This document shows positions 1-8,903 of a stretch of 64,000 nt of DNA, piece after piece. Under the pieces are notes generated by a model that saw only the letters and a list, made by a program, of their open reading frames with translations, was not told the origin of the DNA and ran no database searches. Positions within the stretch are counted from its first letter, which is position 1; each line of letters begins with the position of its first letter. This DNA is from Streptomyces litmocidini (lineage in GTDB: Bacteria > Actinomycetota > Actinomycetes > Streptomycetales > Streptomycetaceae): the NCBI RefSeq assembly GCF_014649755.1, contig NZ_BMTQ01000018.1, positions 1 through 64,000 of the forward strand, given 5' to 3'. Position numbers and translations under genes: made by a program.

Positions 1-1172
1 AGCATGTGCGCGCCCTCGCGGATCTGGTCCCGCGCCATCTCCACGCAGTCGTCCCAGCGGCCCTCCAGCATGGCCTCCCGGAACTTCTTCGACCCGTTGG
101 CGTTGGTCCGCTCGCCGATCGCCAGGTACGAGGTGTCCTGCCGGAACGGCACCGTCTGATAGAGGGAGGCGGCGCCCGGCTCGGGGCGGGGGGAGCGCTC
201 GGGCGGGGTGAGGCCCTGGACCCGCTCGACGACCTGGCGCAGGTGCTCGGGGGTGGAGCCGCAGCAGCCGCCGACCAGGGACAGGCCGTAGTCGCGGACG
301 AAGTTCTCCTGCGCGTTGGCCATCTCGGAGGCCGTGAGCGGGAAGTACGCGCCGTCCTTGGTGAGCACGGGCAGGCCGGCGTTCGGCATGCACATCAGGG
401 GCGTGCGCGAGTGGCGGGCGAGGTAGCGCAGGTGCTCGCTCATCTCGGCGGGGCCGGTCGAGCAGTTCAGGCCGATGAGGTCGAGGCCGAGGGGCTCCAG
501 GGCGGTGAGCGCGGCACCGATCTCGGAGCCGAGGAGCATGACGCCCGTGGTCTCGAAGGCGAGCGAACAGATCAGGGGCACGTCCACGCCCAGGGCGTCC
601 ATCGCGCGGCGCGCGCCGATGAGGCTGGACTTGGTCTGCAGCAGGTCCTGGGTCGTCTCCACGATCAGGGCGTCGGCGCCGCCGGCCAGCAGGCCCTCGG
701 CGTTCTGCTGGTAGCCGTCGCGCAGCACGTCGTACGCGATGTGGCCGAGGGACGGCAGCTTGGTGCCGGGTCCGATCGAGCCGAGCACCCAGCGCTGGCG
801 GCCGTCCTCGGCGGCGAACTCGTCGGCGACCTCGCGGGCGATCCGGGCGCCCGCCTCGGAGAGCTCGAAGATCCGGTCCGCGATCTCGTACTCGCCGGCG
901 GCCGAGTGGTTGGAGCCGAACGTGTTGGTCTCGACGCAGTCGACGCCGACCTCGAAGTACGCCTCGTGGACCGAGCGGACGATGTCGGGCCGCGTGACGT
1001 TCAGGATCTCGTTGCATCCTTCGAGGTTCTGGAAGTCCTCGAGGGTGGGGTCCTGGGCCTGGAGCATGGTGCCCATGGCTCCGTCGGCGACGACGACTCG
1101 GCTGGCGAGTGCCTCGCGGAGGGCGGCGGCGCGGTTCCGGCTGTCAGCGGAAGGGGTCGGCAACGAGGCCAT
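1..1172 (-). CDS. metH: Methionine synthase MetH, N-terminal part (gene runs off the window)
   Basis: Cobalamin-dependent methionine synthase, which moves the methyl group of 5-methyltetrahydrofolate to homocysteine in the cytoplasm. Only the first ~390 residues are present; the pterin-, cobalamin- and SAM-binding regions lie left of the window. The visible part is the homocysteine-binding barrel: VADGAMGTMLQ near residue 28, GLNCSTGP near 236 and VGGCCGSTPEHL near 300 supply the three zinc-binding cysteines. The pterin domain opens with IGERTNANGSKKF. The ATG at 1172 follows an AGGGAG Shine-Dalgarno sequence. It is divergent from gylR. No cobalamin riboswitch is evident in the short leader. 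Confidence 0.93.
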   Translation of the reverse strand, partial: MASLPTPSADSRNRAAALREALASRVVVADGAMGTMLQAQDPTLEDFQNLEGCNEILNVTRPDIVRSVHEAYFEVGVDCVETNTFGSNHSAAGEYEIADRIFELSEAGARIAREVADEFAAEDGRQRWVLGSIGPGTKLPSLGHIAYDVLRDGYQQNAEGLLAGGADALIVETTQDLLQTKSSLIGARRAMDALGVDVPLICSLAFETTGVMLLGSEIGAALTALEPLGLDLIGLNCSTGPAEMSEHLRYLARHSRTPLMCMPNAGLPVLTKDGAYFPLTASEMANAQENFVRDYGLSLVGGCCGSTPEHLRQVVERVQGLTPPERSPRPEPGAASLYQTVPFRQDTSYLAIGERTNANGSKKFREAMLEGRWDDCVEMARDQIREGAHM

Positions 1173-1371
1173 GGATGAGCTCCCTGGGATGCGACGGCTG
1201 TCGGCTTTGCGCCCTCGGGGGAGGGTGCACGGGGCCAGCGTAACCGCGCGGGCGCCGGGGTGGACACGGCGTCCCACGGGCCGGACGGCATCCTGTGTGC
1301 GGGGACTCCCGGTCCTGCCCCTCCTTGGCCGACACTGTGTGGTGTGACGCAAGGTCGGCATCGACCGATAG

Positions 1372-1390
1372 TGTTCAGCATTGTCGAACA
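1372..1390. promoter_or_regulatory. GylR-type operator upstream of gylR
   Basis: TGTTCAGCATTGTCGAACA is an imperfect palindrome with TGTTC/GAACA arms around 9 bp. It lies 27 bp before the gylR start codon. A copy matching at 16 of 19 positions lies before glpF (2315-2333). Occurrence in front of both the IclR-type regulator gene and the operon it is expected to control makes it a strong candidate GylR site, consistent with autoregulation. Confidence 0.7.
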
Positions 1391-1416
1391 GCAGGAGAAG
1401 GGTGAGGGGCCGGGCG

Positions 1417-2181
1417 ATGGCGAAGAACATCCAGTCGCTTGAACGGGCGGCGGCCATGTTGCGACTGCTCGCGGGCGGCGAGCGCCGGCTCGGCCTGTCC
1501 GACATCGCGTCGTCGCTCGGACTCGCCAAGGGGACGGCCCACGGCATCCTGCGCACCCTCCAGGCGGAGGGCTTCGTGGAGCAGGACGCGGCCTCGGGCC
1601 GCTACCAGCTGGGCGCGGAGCTGCTGCGGCTCGGCAACAGCTACCTGGACGTGCACGAGCTGCGGGCGCGCGCGCTGGTCTGGACGGACGACCTGGCGCG
1701 GTCCAGCGGCGAGAGCGTGCACCTGGGGGTGCTGCACCAGCGGGGCGTGCTGATCGTGCACCACGTCTTCCGGCCGGACGACAGCCGCCAGGTCCTGGAG
1801 GTGGGGGCCATGCAGCCGCTGCACTCCACGGCGCTCGGCAAGGTCCTGTCGGCGTACGACCCGGTGGCGCACAGCGAGGTGCTGGAGGTCGAGCGGGAGG
1901 CGTTCACGCCCCGGACGACCACGGAGCTCGGGGACTTCGAGTCGCTGCTCGACATGACGCGGGCCCGGGGCTGGGCGGCGGACGTGGAGGAGACCTGGGA
2001 GGGCGTGGCCTCGGTGGCGGCGCCGATCCACGACCGGCGGCGGATGCCGGTGGGCGCGGTGGCGGTCACCGGGGCCGTGGAGCGGGTCTGCCCGGACGGG
2101 GAGCTGCGCCCCGAGCTGGTGGCGGCGGTGCGGGACTGCGCCCGCGCGGTCTCCCGCGACCTGGGGGCCAACCGCTTCTGA
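1417..2181 (+). CDS. gylR: Glycerol operon regulator GylR (IclR family)
   Basis: IclR-family regulator of 254 aa placed directly before glpF-glpK-glpD, as for GylR of S. coelicolor, which represses the glycerol operon and itself and is relieved by glycerol(-3-phosphate). The winged helix-turn-helix occupies about residues 5-65 (LGLSDIASSLGLAKGTAHGI). The C-terminal effector-binding domain follows, with the family signature MQPLHSTALGKVL near residue 135 and VAAPIHDRRRMPVGAVAVTG near 205. ATG 1417 was chosen because GGAG/GGGTGAGGGG precedes it; an upstream TTG at 1381 falls inside the operator. A strong terminator follows the gene. Confidence 0.93.
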   Translation: MAKNIQSLERAAAMLRLLAGGERRLGLSDIASSLGLAKGTAHGILRTLQAEGFVEQDAASGRYQLGAELLRLGNSYLDVHELRARALVWTDDLARSSGESVHLGVLHQRGVLIVHHVFRPDDSRQVLEVGAMQPLHSTALGKVLSAYDPVAHSEVLEVEREAFTPRTTTELGDFESLLDMTRARGWAADVEETWEGVASVAAPIHDRRRMPVGAVAVTGAVERVCPDGELRPELVAAVRDCARAVSRDLGANRF

Positions 2182-2224
2182 CCCTCCTCGGAGGCGGCTC
2201 ACGACCGCCCCTCGTACAGAACCG

Positions 2225-2261
2225 AACCCGCCGGTAACGATCGCGTTATCGGCGGGTTTTT
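2225..2261 (+). terminator. Rho-independent terminator after gylR
   Basis: A 15-bp stem (2225-2239 with 2244-2258, one G-U pair) closes on an ATCG loop and is followed by a run of five T (2257-2261). It separates gylR transcription from the glpF promoter region. Confidence 0.85.
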
Positions 2262-2314
2262 CACTTCCCAGACCCTTGACGCGCTGTTAACCCGGGGGCA
2301 AAACTTCCGTTCAT

Positions 2315-2333
2315 CGGTCGGCATTGTCGAACA
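2315..2333. promoter_or_regulatory. GylR-type operator upstream of glpF
   Basis: CGGTCGGCATTGTCGAACA differs at three positions from the site before gylR; the right half (GCATTGTCGAACA) is identical. It sits about 125 bp before the glpF GTG, in the region where the glycerol-inducible promoter of this operon is expected. Confidence 0.65.
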
Positions 2334-2458
2334 CCTAACGGCAATAGGCGCTAAGGTGTGACAGTGCCAAGGGCCGGCAACGCCCTCACACGAGGGCGCG
2401 GACCACCGGAGGGACCCGGGGTTCGCCTTCCCCTGGACGAAGGACAAAGGAGTCGCGG

Positions 2459-3217
2459 GTGTCCAGCTCCGACATCTTCCTCGGCGAGACCATCGGTACC
2501 GCCGTACTCATTCTGCTCGGCGGCGGTGTGTGCGCCGCCGTCACGCTCAAGAGCTCCAAGGCCCGTGGCGCGGGCTGGCTCGCGATCACCTTCGGGTGGG
2601 GCTTCGCCGTCATGACGGCGGTCTACATGACCGCTTCCCTCTCGGGGGCCCATCTGAACCCCGCCGTCACGGTCGGAATCGCGATCAAGGACGGGGACTG
2701 GAGCAACGTCCCCGTCTACCTCGCGGGCCAGATGCTCGGCGCGATGATCGGCGCGACGCTGGTCTGGGTGGCCTACTACGGCCAGTTCCGGGCGCACCTC
2801 ACGGACCCGGAGACCCTCGGCGAGGAGCCGATCGAGGGCCCCGGCCCGGTGCTCGGCGTCTTCTCCACGGGTCCTGAGATCCGCAACACCTGGCAGAACC
2901 TGGCCACCGAGATCATCGGCACCGTCGTGCTGGTCCTGGCCGTGCTCACCCAGGGCCTCAACGACAGCGGCAAGGGCCTCGGCGTCATCGGCGCCCTGAT
3001 CACCGCGTTCGTCGTGGTCTCCATCGGCCTCTCGCTCGGCGGCCCGACCGGCTACGCCATCAACCCGGCCCGTGACCTCGGCCCGCGCATCGTGCACGCC
3101 CTGCTCCCGCTGCCGAACAAGGGCGGCTCCGACTGGAGCTACGCCTGGATCCCGGTCGCCGGTCCGCTGATCGGTGGCGCCATCGCCGCGGGTATCTACA
3201 CCATCGCGTTCGCCTGA
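2459..3217 (+). CDS. glpF: Glycerol uptake facilitator GlpF (MIP/aquaglyceroporin)
   Basis: Six-helix membrane channel of 252 aa for facilitated entry of glycerol. Both pore NPA loops are visible: SGAHLNPAVTVG near residue 65 and GYAINPARDLGPR near 198; the Asp after the second NPAR is typical of glycerol-conducting rather than water-only channels. GTG 2459 is preceded by AAAGGAG. First gene of the glycerol operon, with glpK 36 bp downstream. Corresponds to gylC in older Streptomyces nomenclature. Confidence 0.93.
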   Translation: MSSSDIFLGETIGTAVLILLGGGVCAAVTLKSSKARGAGWLAITFGWGFAVMTAVYMTASLSGAHLNPAVTVGIAIKDGDWSNVPVYLAGQMLGAMIGATLVWVAYYGQFRAHLTDPETLGEEPIEGPGPVLGVFSTGPEIRNTWQNLATEIIGTVVLVLAVLTQGLNDSGKGLGVIGALITAFVVVSIGLSLGGPTGYAINPARDLGPRIVHALLPLPNKGGSDWSYAWIPVAGPLIGGAIAAGIYTIAFA

Positions 3218-3252
3218 GCCGTCCTTCTTCCAGACCCCCCTTGGAGCACACC

Positions 3253-4779
3253 GTGACCGACGCACACACCTCCGGCCCGTTCATCGCGGCCATCGACCAG
3301 GGCACCACCTCCTCGCGCTGCATCGTCTTCGACAAGGACGGCCGGATCGTCTCGGTCGACCAGAAGGAGCACGAGCAGATCTTCCCGAAGCCCGGCTGGG
3401 TCGAGCACGACGCCGCCGAGATCTGGACCAACGTCCAGGAGGTCGTCGCCGGGGCCCTGGAGAAGGCGGACATCACCGCCGCCGACGTCAAGGCCATCGG
3501 CATCACCAACCAGCGCGAGACCACGCTGCTCTGGGACAAGAACACCGGCGAGCCCGTCCACAACGCCCTCGTCTGGCAGGACACCCGCACCGACGCCCTC
3601 TGCAAGGAGCTCGGCCGCAACGTCGGCCAGGACCGCTTCCGCCGCGAGACCGGCCTCCCCCTCGCGAGCTACTTCTCCGGCCCGAAGGTCCGCTGGCTGC
3701 TCGACAACGTCGAGGGCCTGCGCGAGCGCGCCGAGCGCGGCGACATCCTCTTCGGCACCATGGACTCCTGGGTCATCTGGAACCTCACGGGCGGCGTCGA
3801 CGGCGGCCACCACGTCACCGACGTCACCAACGCCTCCCGCACCATGCTGATGAACCTCCACACCATGGGCTGGGACGAGAAGATCCTGCAGTCCATGGAC
3901 ATCCCGGCCGCCGTGCTGCCGGAGATCCGCTCCTCCGCCGAGGTGTACGGCACGGTCAAGGGCGGCGTCCTCGACGGCGTCCCGGTCGCCTCCGCGCTCG
4001 GCGACCAGCAGGCCGCCCTGTTCGGCCAGACGTGTTTCGCCGAGGGCGAGGCCAAGTCCACGTACGGCACCGGCACCTTCATGCTGATGAACACCGGCGA
4101 CAAGATCATCAACTCCTACAGCGGCCTGCTGACCACGGTCGGCTACCGGATCGGCGACGCGAAGCCGGTCTACGCCCTGGAGGGCTCGATCGCCGTCACC
4201 GGCTCGCTCGTCCAGTGGATGCGCGACCAGATGGGCCTGATCAAGTCCGCCGCCGAGATCGAGACCCTCGCGTCCTCGGTCGAGGACAACGGCGGCGCCT
4301 ACTTCGTGCCGGCCTTCTCCGGCCTGTTCGCCCCCTACTGGCGCTCCGACGCGCGCGGTGTCATCGCCGGCCTCACCCGGTACGTCACCAAGGCGCACAT
4401 CGCCCGCGCCGTCCTGGAGGCCACCGCCTGGCAGACCCGCGAGATCACCGACGCCATGACGAAGGACTCCGGCGTCGAGCTGACCGCTCTCAAGGTCGAC
4501 GGCGGCATGACCTCCAACAACCTGCTGATGCAGACCCTCTCGGACTTCCTGGACGCCCCCGTCGTGCGTCCGATGGTCGCCGAGACCACCTGCCTCGGCG
4601 CCGCCTACGCCGCCGGTCTCGCCGTCGGCTTCTGGCCGGACACCGACGCGCTGCGCGCCAACTGGCGCCGGGCGGCGGAATGGACCCCTCGCATGGACGC
4701 CGACAAGCGTGACAGCGAGTACAAGAGCTGGCTCAAGGCCGTCGAGCGGACCATGGGCTGGATCGAGGACGAGGAGTAA
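3253..4779 (+). CDS. glpK: Glycerol kinase GlpK
   Basis: FGGY-family kinase (508 aa) converting glycerol to sn-glycerol-3-phosphate with ATP. The N-terminal ATPase motif AIDQGTTSSRC lies within the first 25 residues, substrate-contact motifs NQRETTLLWD and WQDTR near 90-115, and the second FGGY domain carries STYGTGTFMLMNTG and KVDGGMTSNNLLMQ near 415. GTG 3253 is preferred because TTGGAGC immediately upstream provides the ribosome site; a TTG at 3241 would lengthen the protein by four residues. Six bases separate it from glpD. Corresponds to gylA. Confidence 0.94.
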   Translation: MTDAHTSGPFIAAIDQGTTSSRCIVFDKDGRIVSVDQKEHEQIFPKPGWVEHDAAEIWTNVQEVVAGALEKADITAADVKAIGITNQRETTLLWDKNTGEPVHNALVWQDTRTDALCKELGRNVGQDRFRRETGLPLASYFSGPKVRWLLDNVEGLRERAERGDILFGTMDSWVIWNLTGGVDGGHHVTDVTNASRTMLMNLHTMGWDEKILQSMDIPAAVLPEIRSSAEVYGTVKGGVLDGVPVASALGDQQAALFGQTCFAEGEAKSTYGTGTFMLMNTGDKIINSYSGLLTTVGYRIGDAKPVYALEGSIAVTGSLVQWMRDQMGLIKSAAEIETLASSVEDNGGAYFVPAFSGLFAPYWRSDARGVIAGLTRYVTKAHIARAVLEATAWQTREITDAMTKDSGVELTALKVDGGMTSNNLLMQTLSDFLDAPVVRPMVAETTCLGAAYAAGLAVGFWPDTDALRANWRRAAEWTPRMDADKRDSEYKSWLKAVERTMGWIEDEE

Positions 4780-4785
4780 TACGAG

Positions 4786-6390
4786 ATGACCACCCTGCAG
4801 AGCGTCCCTGCCCTGGGGACGCACCCGGCTGCCGGTTCCCTGCCGAGCCGCGCCGAGACCCGGGAACAGCTTTCCAAGGCGACGTACGACCTCCTGGTGA
4901 TCGGGGGCGGCATCCTGGGCATCTCCACCGCCTGGCACGCCGCGCAGTCGGGCCTGCGGGTGGCCCTGGTGGACGCCGGCGACTTCGCCGGCGCCACCTC
5001 CTCCGCCTCCTCCAAGCTGCTCCACGGCGGCCTGCGCTACCTGCAGACCGGAGCGGTGAAGCTGGTCGCGGAGAACCACTTCGAGCGGCGCGCGGTCTCC
5101 CGTCAGGTGGCACCGCACCTCGCCAACCCGCTCACCTTCTACCTGCCCGTCTACAAGGGCGGCCCGCACGGCGCGGCCAAGCTCGGCGCCGGCGTCTTCG
5201 CCTACAGCGCCCTCTCGGCCTTCGGCGACGGGGTCGGGCACCTGCTCTCCCCCGCCAAGGCCGCCCAGGACGTGCCGGAGCTGCGCACCGACAACCTGAA
5301 GGCCGTCGCCGTCTACGGCGACGACCAGATGAACGACGCCCGGATGGCGCTGATGACCGTCCGCGCCGCCGTCGCCGCCGGCGCCACCGTCCTCAACCAC
5401 GCCGAGGTCACCGGCCTCCGCTTCACCCGCGGCCGGGTCACCGGCGCGGAGCTGAAGGACCGCACCACCGGCGACGAGTTCGGCGTGGACGCCCGGCTCG
5501 TGCTGAACGCGACCGGCCCGTGGGTCGACCACCTGCGCAGGATGGAGGACCCGAACGCGGCCCCCTCCATCCGCCTCTCCAAGGGCGCGCACCTGGTCCT
5601 CAAGCGGACCTCGCCGTGGAAGGCCGCGCTGGCCACCCCGATCGACAAGTACCGCATCACCTTCGCCCTCCCCTGGGAGGACATGCTGCTCCTCGGCACC
5701 ACCGACGAGGAGTACGAGGGCGACCCCGGCCAGGTCGAGGTCACCGAGAAGGACACCGCCCAGATCCTGGACGAGGCCGCCTTCTCCATCCGCGACCAGC
5801 AGCTCTCCCGCGACCTGATCACGTACTCCTTCGCCGGTCTGCGGGTGCTCCCGGGCGGTCCCGGCGACACCTCCAAGGCCAAGCGCGAGACGGTCGTCAC
5901 CGAGGGACGCGGCGGCATGCTGTCGGTGGCCGGCGGCAAGTGGACGACCTTCCGCCACATCGGCCGCACGGTGATGAAGAAGCTGGAGTCCCTGCCGGGC
6001 CACCCGCTCGGCGAGGACTACGAGCCGGTGTCCACGCTGCCGAAGCGGCTGCCGCTGCCCGGCATAGCCAACCCGAACGCGGTCGCCCACCGGCTGCTGG
6101 TCGACGGCCCGGCGCCCGGCCCCCGGATGGCCGCCGACACCGCCAAGCACCTGGCCACGCACTACGGCTCGCTCTCCTTCGACATCGCCCGGATGGCGAA
6201 CGAGAACCCCGAGCTGGCCCGCCGGATCCACCCGGACGCGCCGGAGATCTGGGCACAGGTCGCCTACGCCCGCGACCACGAGTGGGCCGAGACGGCGGAC
6301 GACGTGCTGCGCCGCCGGACGACGCTGACCATCCGCGGTCTCGCGACGGACGAGATCCGCGCCGAGGTCGAGTCGATGCTGCGGAAGTGA
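4786..6390 (+). CDS. glpD: Glycerol-3-phosphate dehydrogenase GlpD
   Basis: FAD-dependent sn-glycerol-3-phosphate dehydrogenase (534 aa), oxidising G3P to dihydroxyacetone phosphate with electrons passing to the quinone pool; expected to be membrane-associated. The FAD Rossmann motif LLVIGGGILGISTAWHAA is at about residue 30, followed by DFAGATSSASSKLLHGGLRYL, the GlpD signature. RVLPGG and the C-terminal DUF/DAO_C region (WAETADDVLRRRTTL) complete the family layout. Its ribosome site (GAGGAG) lies in the end of glpK, so translation is probably coupled. A long hairpin follows. Corresponds to gylB. Confidence 0.94.
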   Translation: MTTLQSVPALGTHPAAGSLPSRAETREQLSKATYDLLVIGGGILGISTAWHAAQSGLRVALVDAGDFAGATSSASSKLLHGGLRYLQTGAVKLVAENHFERRAVSRQVAPHLANPLTFYLPVYKGGPHGAAKLGAGVFAYSALSAFGDGVGHLLSPAKAAQDVPELRTDNLKAVAVYGDDQMNDARMALMTVRAAVAAGATVLNHAEVTGLRFTRGRVTGAELKDRTTGDEFGVDARLVLNATGPWVDHLRRMEDPNAAPSIRLSKGAHLVLKRTSPWKAALATPIDKYRITFALPWEDMLLLGTTDEEYEGDPGQVEVTEKDTAQILDEAAFSIRDQQLSRDLITYSFAGLRVLPGGPGDTSKAKRETVVTEGRGGMLSVAGGKWTTFRHIGRTVMKKLESLPGHPLGEDYEPVSTLPKRLPLPGIANPNAVAHRLLVDGPAPGPRMAADTAKHLATHYGSLSFDIARMANENPELARRIHPDAPEIWAQVAYARDHEWAETADDVLRRRTTLTIRGLATDEIRAEVESMLRK

Positions 6391-6400
6391 CCTCCCTGCT

Positions 6401-6437
6401 CCCAGGGGCGGTTCCTCGTCGAGGAACCGCCCCTGGG
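6401..6437 (+). terminator. Hairpin terminator after the glycerol operon
   Basis: Perfect 17-bp GC-rich stem (6401-6417 with 6421-6437) with a 3-base loop, 10 bp after the glpD stop codon. It has no T-tract, which is common for Streptomyces terminators. Confidence 0.7.
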
Positions 6438-6490
6438 GCGTGCCACGCGCCGTCCACACGGCCGCAACACTCGGCGCGCACAGTGGGGGC

Positions 6491-7564
6491 ATGAAGTTTC
6501 AGGTGCTCTCGATCGTCCACCACTCCCCGCACCCGCTCACCGGCGAACTGCTGTCCGCCGCCGACCGGTTGGAGCAGGTCGTCACGCTCGGCGAGACCGC
6601 CGAACGGCTCGGCTTCGACGCGTACGCGGTCGGCGAGCGGCACGCGGGCGCGTTCCTCTCCTCGTCCCCGACCGTACTGCTCTCCGCCCTGGCCGCCCGC
6701 ACCAGCCGGATCCGGCTGCTCACCGGTGTCACCGTGGTCGCGATCCTGGACCCCGTCCGGGTCGCCGAGGACTACGCGACGCTCGACCAGCTCTCCCGCG
6801 GCCGGCTCGAACTCGTCGTCGGCAAGGGCGCGGAGGCCGGCCACTTCGACCTCTTCGGCCTCGACGAGGAGCGGCAGTGGGACCTCCAGAAGGAGAAGTA
6901 CGAACTGCTGCGCCGGCTCTGGACGGAGGAGGGCGTCGACTGGGAGGGCGAGTTCCGGCCGCCGCTGAAGAACGTGACCACGGTCCCGAGGCCGTACGCC
7001 GGCCCGCCCCGGATCTGGCACGGCTCGGCCACCAGTCTCCGCTCCCCCGAACTGGCGGCGAAGCACGGCGATCCGCTCTTCACCGCCAACGCGATCCAGC
7101 CGCGCGAGGCGTACGCACGGCTCATCGCCCACTACCGCGAGAAGTTCGAGGAGTACGGGCACGATCCGGCCCACGCGCGCGTGGCGGCCGGTTCCGGCGG
7201 GCTGCTCATCGCCGACACCCCCGGACGGGCGGTGAGCCGGTACAAGGAGCTGTACGAGGCGAAGGTGCGGCAGAGCTTCAAGCCGCACCTGGAGGGCAGG
7301 GCCGGGTACAACACCCCCTTCCGCACGATCGAGGACGCGATCGCCGACGGCCCGCAGCTGATCGGCTCGCCGCAGCAGATCATCGACAAGATCCTCGGCT
7401 ACCACGAGCACTACGGGCACGACCTGCAGTCCGTCACCGTCGACACCTTCGGCCAGTCGACGGCCGAGCAGACCGAGACGCTCCAGCGCTTCGCCGAGGA
7501 GGTCGCGCCCGTCGTGCGGAGGGAGGCGCCGAGCACCCTCTGGGAGGAACGGGGGGAGGAGTGA
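6491..7564 (+). CDS. LLM-class flavin-dependent oxidoreductase
   Basis: Luciferase-like monooxygenase fold protein of 357 aa, expected to use FMN or F420. It shows the typical N-terminal strand MKFQVLSIVHHS, GFDAYAVGERH near residue 40, the conserved SRGRLELVVGKGAE near 105 and the C-terminal GSPQQIIDKI, all standard for bacterial LLM proteins. The substrate is unknown. ATG 6491 fits the family N terminus and is preceded by GTGGGGG. It stands alone between the glycerol operon hairpin and the PAC2 gene. Confidence 0.85.
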   Translation: MKFQVLSIVHHSPHPLTGELLSAADRLEQVVTLGETAERLGFDAYAVGERHAGAFLSSSPTVLLSALAARTSRIRLLTGVTVVAILDPVRVAEDYATLDQLSRGRLELVVGKGAEAGHFDLFGLDEERQWDLQKEKYELLRRLWTEEGVDWEGEFRPPLKNVTTVPRPYAGPPRIWHGSATSLRSPELAAKHGDPLFTANAIQPREAYARLIAHYREKFEEYGHDPAHARVAAGSGGLLIADTPGRAVSRYKELYEAKVRQSFKPHLEGRAGYNTPFRTIEDAIADGPQLIGSPQQIIDKILGYHEHYGHDLQSVTVDTFGQSTAEQTETLQRFAEEVAPVVRREAPSTLWEERGEE

Positions 7565-7718
7565 GGGGAGGTGCGGGGGCGCCGTGTGCGGAGGCGAGTT
7601 CCTGGGTAGTCGATCAAGGCCGCACGGGTTTTCGGGGATGTCCGGGGACTGCGGGCGGACCACCGGAAAGCCGTAAGGTGGGGCCGTACGACAGGAACTT
7701 CGAATAAGGAGGCGCTGG

Positions 7719-8843
7719 GTGATCGAGCTCGAGGGGGTACCCGAGCTGATCGACCCGGTCATGGTGGCAGCGTTCGAGGGCTGGAACGACGCCGGCGACG
7801 CCGCCTCCACCGCGGTCGCCCACCTGGACCGGGAATGGAAGGGCGAGGTGTTCGCGGCGCTCGACGCCGAGGACTACTACGACTTCCAGGTCAACCGCCC
7901 CACCGTCTTCCTGGACAACGGCGTCCGGAAGATCACCTGGCCGACGACCCGGCTCTCCGTGGTCCGGGTCGGCGGCGACAAACCCCGCGACCTGGTGCTC
8001 GTGCGCGGGATCGAACCCTCGATGCGCTGGCGCTCCTTCTGCAACGAGCTGCTCGCCTTCGCGCACGAGCTGGGCGTGGAGATGGTGGTGATCCTGGGCG
8101 CGCTGCTCGGGGACACCCCCCACACCCGGCCGGTCCCGGTCAGCGGAGTGACCTCCGATCCGGACCTGGCACGGACGATGGACCTGGAGGAGACCCGGTA
8201 CGAGGGCCCGACGGGCATCGTGGGCATCCTCCAGGAGGCCTGCACGCACGCGGGCGTGCCGGCGGTGAGCCTGTGGGCGGCGGTGCCGCACTACGTGTCG
8301 CAGCCGCCGAACCCCAAGGCGACCCTGGCGCTCCTCAACCGCCTGGAGGACCTGATCGGGCTGCGGATCCCGCTGGGCGAGCTGCCGGAGGACGCGCGGG
8401 CCTGGCAGCTGGGCGTGGACCAGCTGGCCGCCGAGGACAGCGAGGTCGCCGAGTACGTGCAGACCCTGGAGGAGGCGCGGGACACGGCGGAGCTGCCGGA
8501 GGCCTCGGGCGAGGCGATCGCCCGCGAGTTCGAGCGGTATCTGCGGCGGCGCGAGCCGGGCACGGGCCCGGGGGTGGCGACGGAGGGCGGCGACTTCCTG
8601 CGGGACTCCGGGAGCGGTCGGACGCGCCCGCCGAAGCCGGAGCAGCCGGGTCCGGAGTCGGTGCCGGGGGCGGACTCCGCCGAGGAACCGGCCGGGGGCC
8701 CCGACGGCGGGCCCGCCGAGGCGACCGGTGGGGCCTCCGCCGACGGACCGGAAGGTCCGGCCGACGGACGCGACGGCTCCGAGGGTCCCGAGGGGCCGCC
8801 CGGCGGCGCGTCGCCCGACACGGACGGCGGGGCCGGGAAGTAG
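7719..8843 (+). CDS. parJ: PAC2-family protein (ParJ-like)
   Basis: 374-aa protein with an N-terminal PAC2 (proteasome-assembly-chaperone-like) domain, starting IELEGVPELIDPVMVAAFEGWNDAGDAAS and running to about residue 270. A low-complexity tail rich in Gly, Pro, Ala, Glu and Asp (about residues 280-374) is probably disordered. In S. coelicolor the PAC2 protein next to mshC (SCO1662) was described as ParJ, a ParA-interacting protein affecting ParA polymerisation during sporulation; the symbol rests on my recollection of that synteny. GTG 7719 follows AAGGAGG. Confidence 0.75.
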   Translation: MIELEGVPELIDPVMVAAFEGWNDAGDAASTAVAHLDREWKGEVFAALDAEDYYDFQVNRPTVFLDNGVRKITWPTTRLSVVRVGGDKPRDLVLVRGIEPSMRWRSFCNELLAFAHELGVEMVVILGALLGDTPHTRPVPVSGVTSDPDLARTMDLEETRYEGPTGIVGILQEACTHAGVPAVSLWAAVPHYVSQPPNPKATLALLNRLEDLIGLRIPLGELPEDARAWQLGVDQLAAEDSEVAEYVQTLEEARDTAELPEASGEAIAREFERYLRRREPGTGPGVATEGGDFLRDSGSGRTRPPKPEQPGPESVPGADSAEEPAGGPDGGPAEATGGASADGPEGPADGRDGSEGPEGPPGGASPDTDGGAGK

Positions 8844-8862
8844 CGGAGCGGAAGTGCGTGCG

Positions 8863-8898
8863 GAACGGGAGGGGTGCCCGAGGGCGTCCCTCCCGTTC
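8863..8898. terminator. Bidirectional terminator between convergent genes
   Basis: Inverted repeat GAACGGGAGGG (8863-8873) and its complement (8888-8898), with flanking GTGCG/CGTGC bases also able to pair. It lies in the 60-bp gap between the convergent PAC2 and GH31 genes. Confidence 0.7.
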
Positions 8899-8903
8899 GT
8901 GCG

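Noticed and set aside
1173..1416. Cobalamin riboswitch upstream of metH
   Set aside because: The leader is short and I see no B12-box or multi-stem element; the palindrome present fits GylR.
3196..6492. Very long open frame (about 1,100 codons) on the minus strand across glpK and glpD
   Set aside because: It is the antisense shadow of two clearly recognisable genes; extreme GC at third positions suppresses stops in the opposite frames. The composition is low-complexity Gly/Val/Asp/Arg and no family resemblance is seen.
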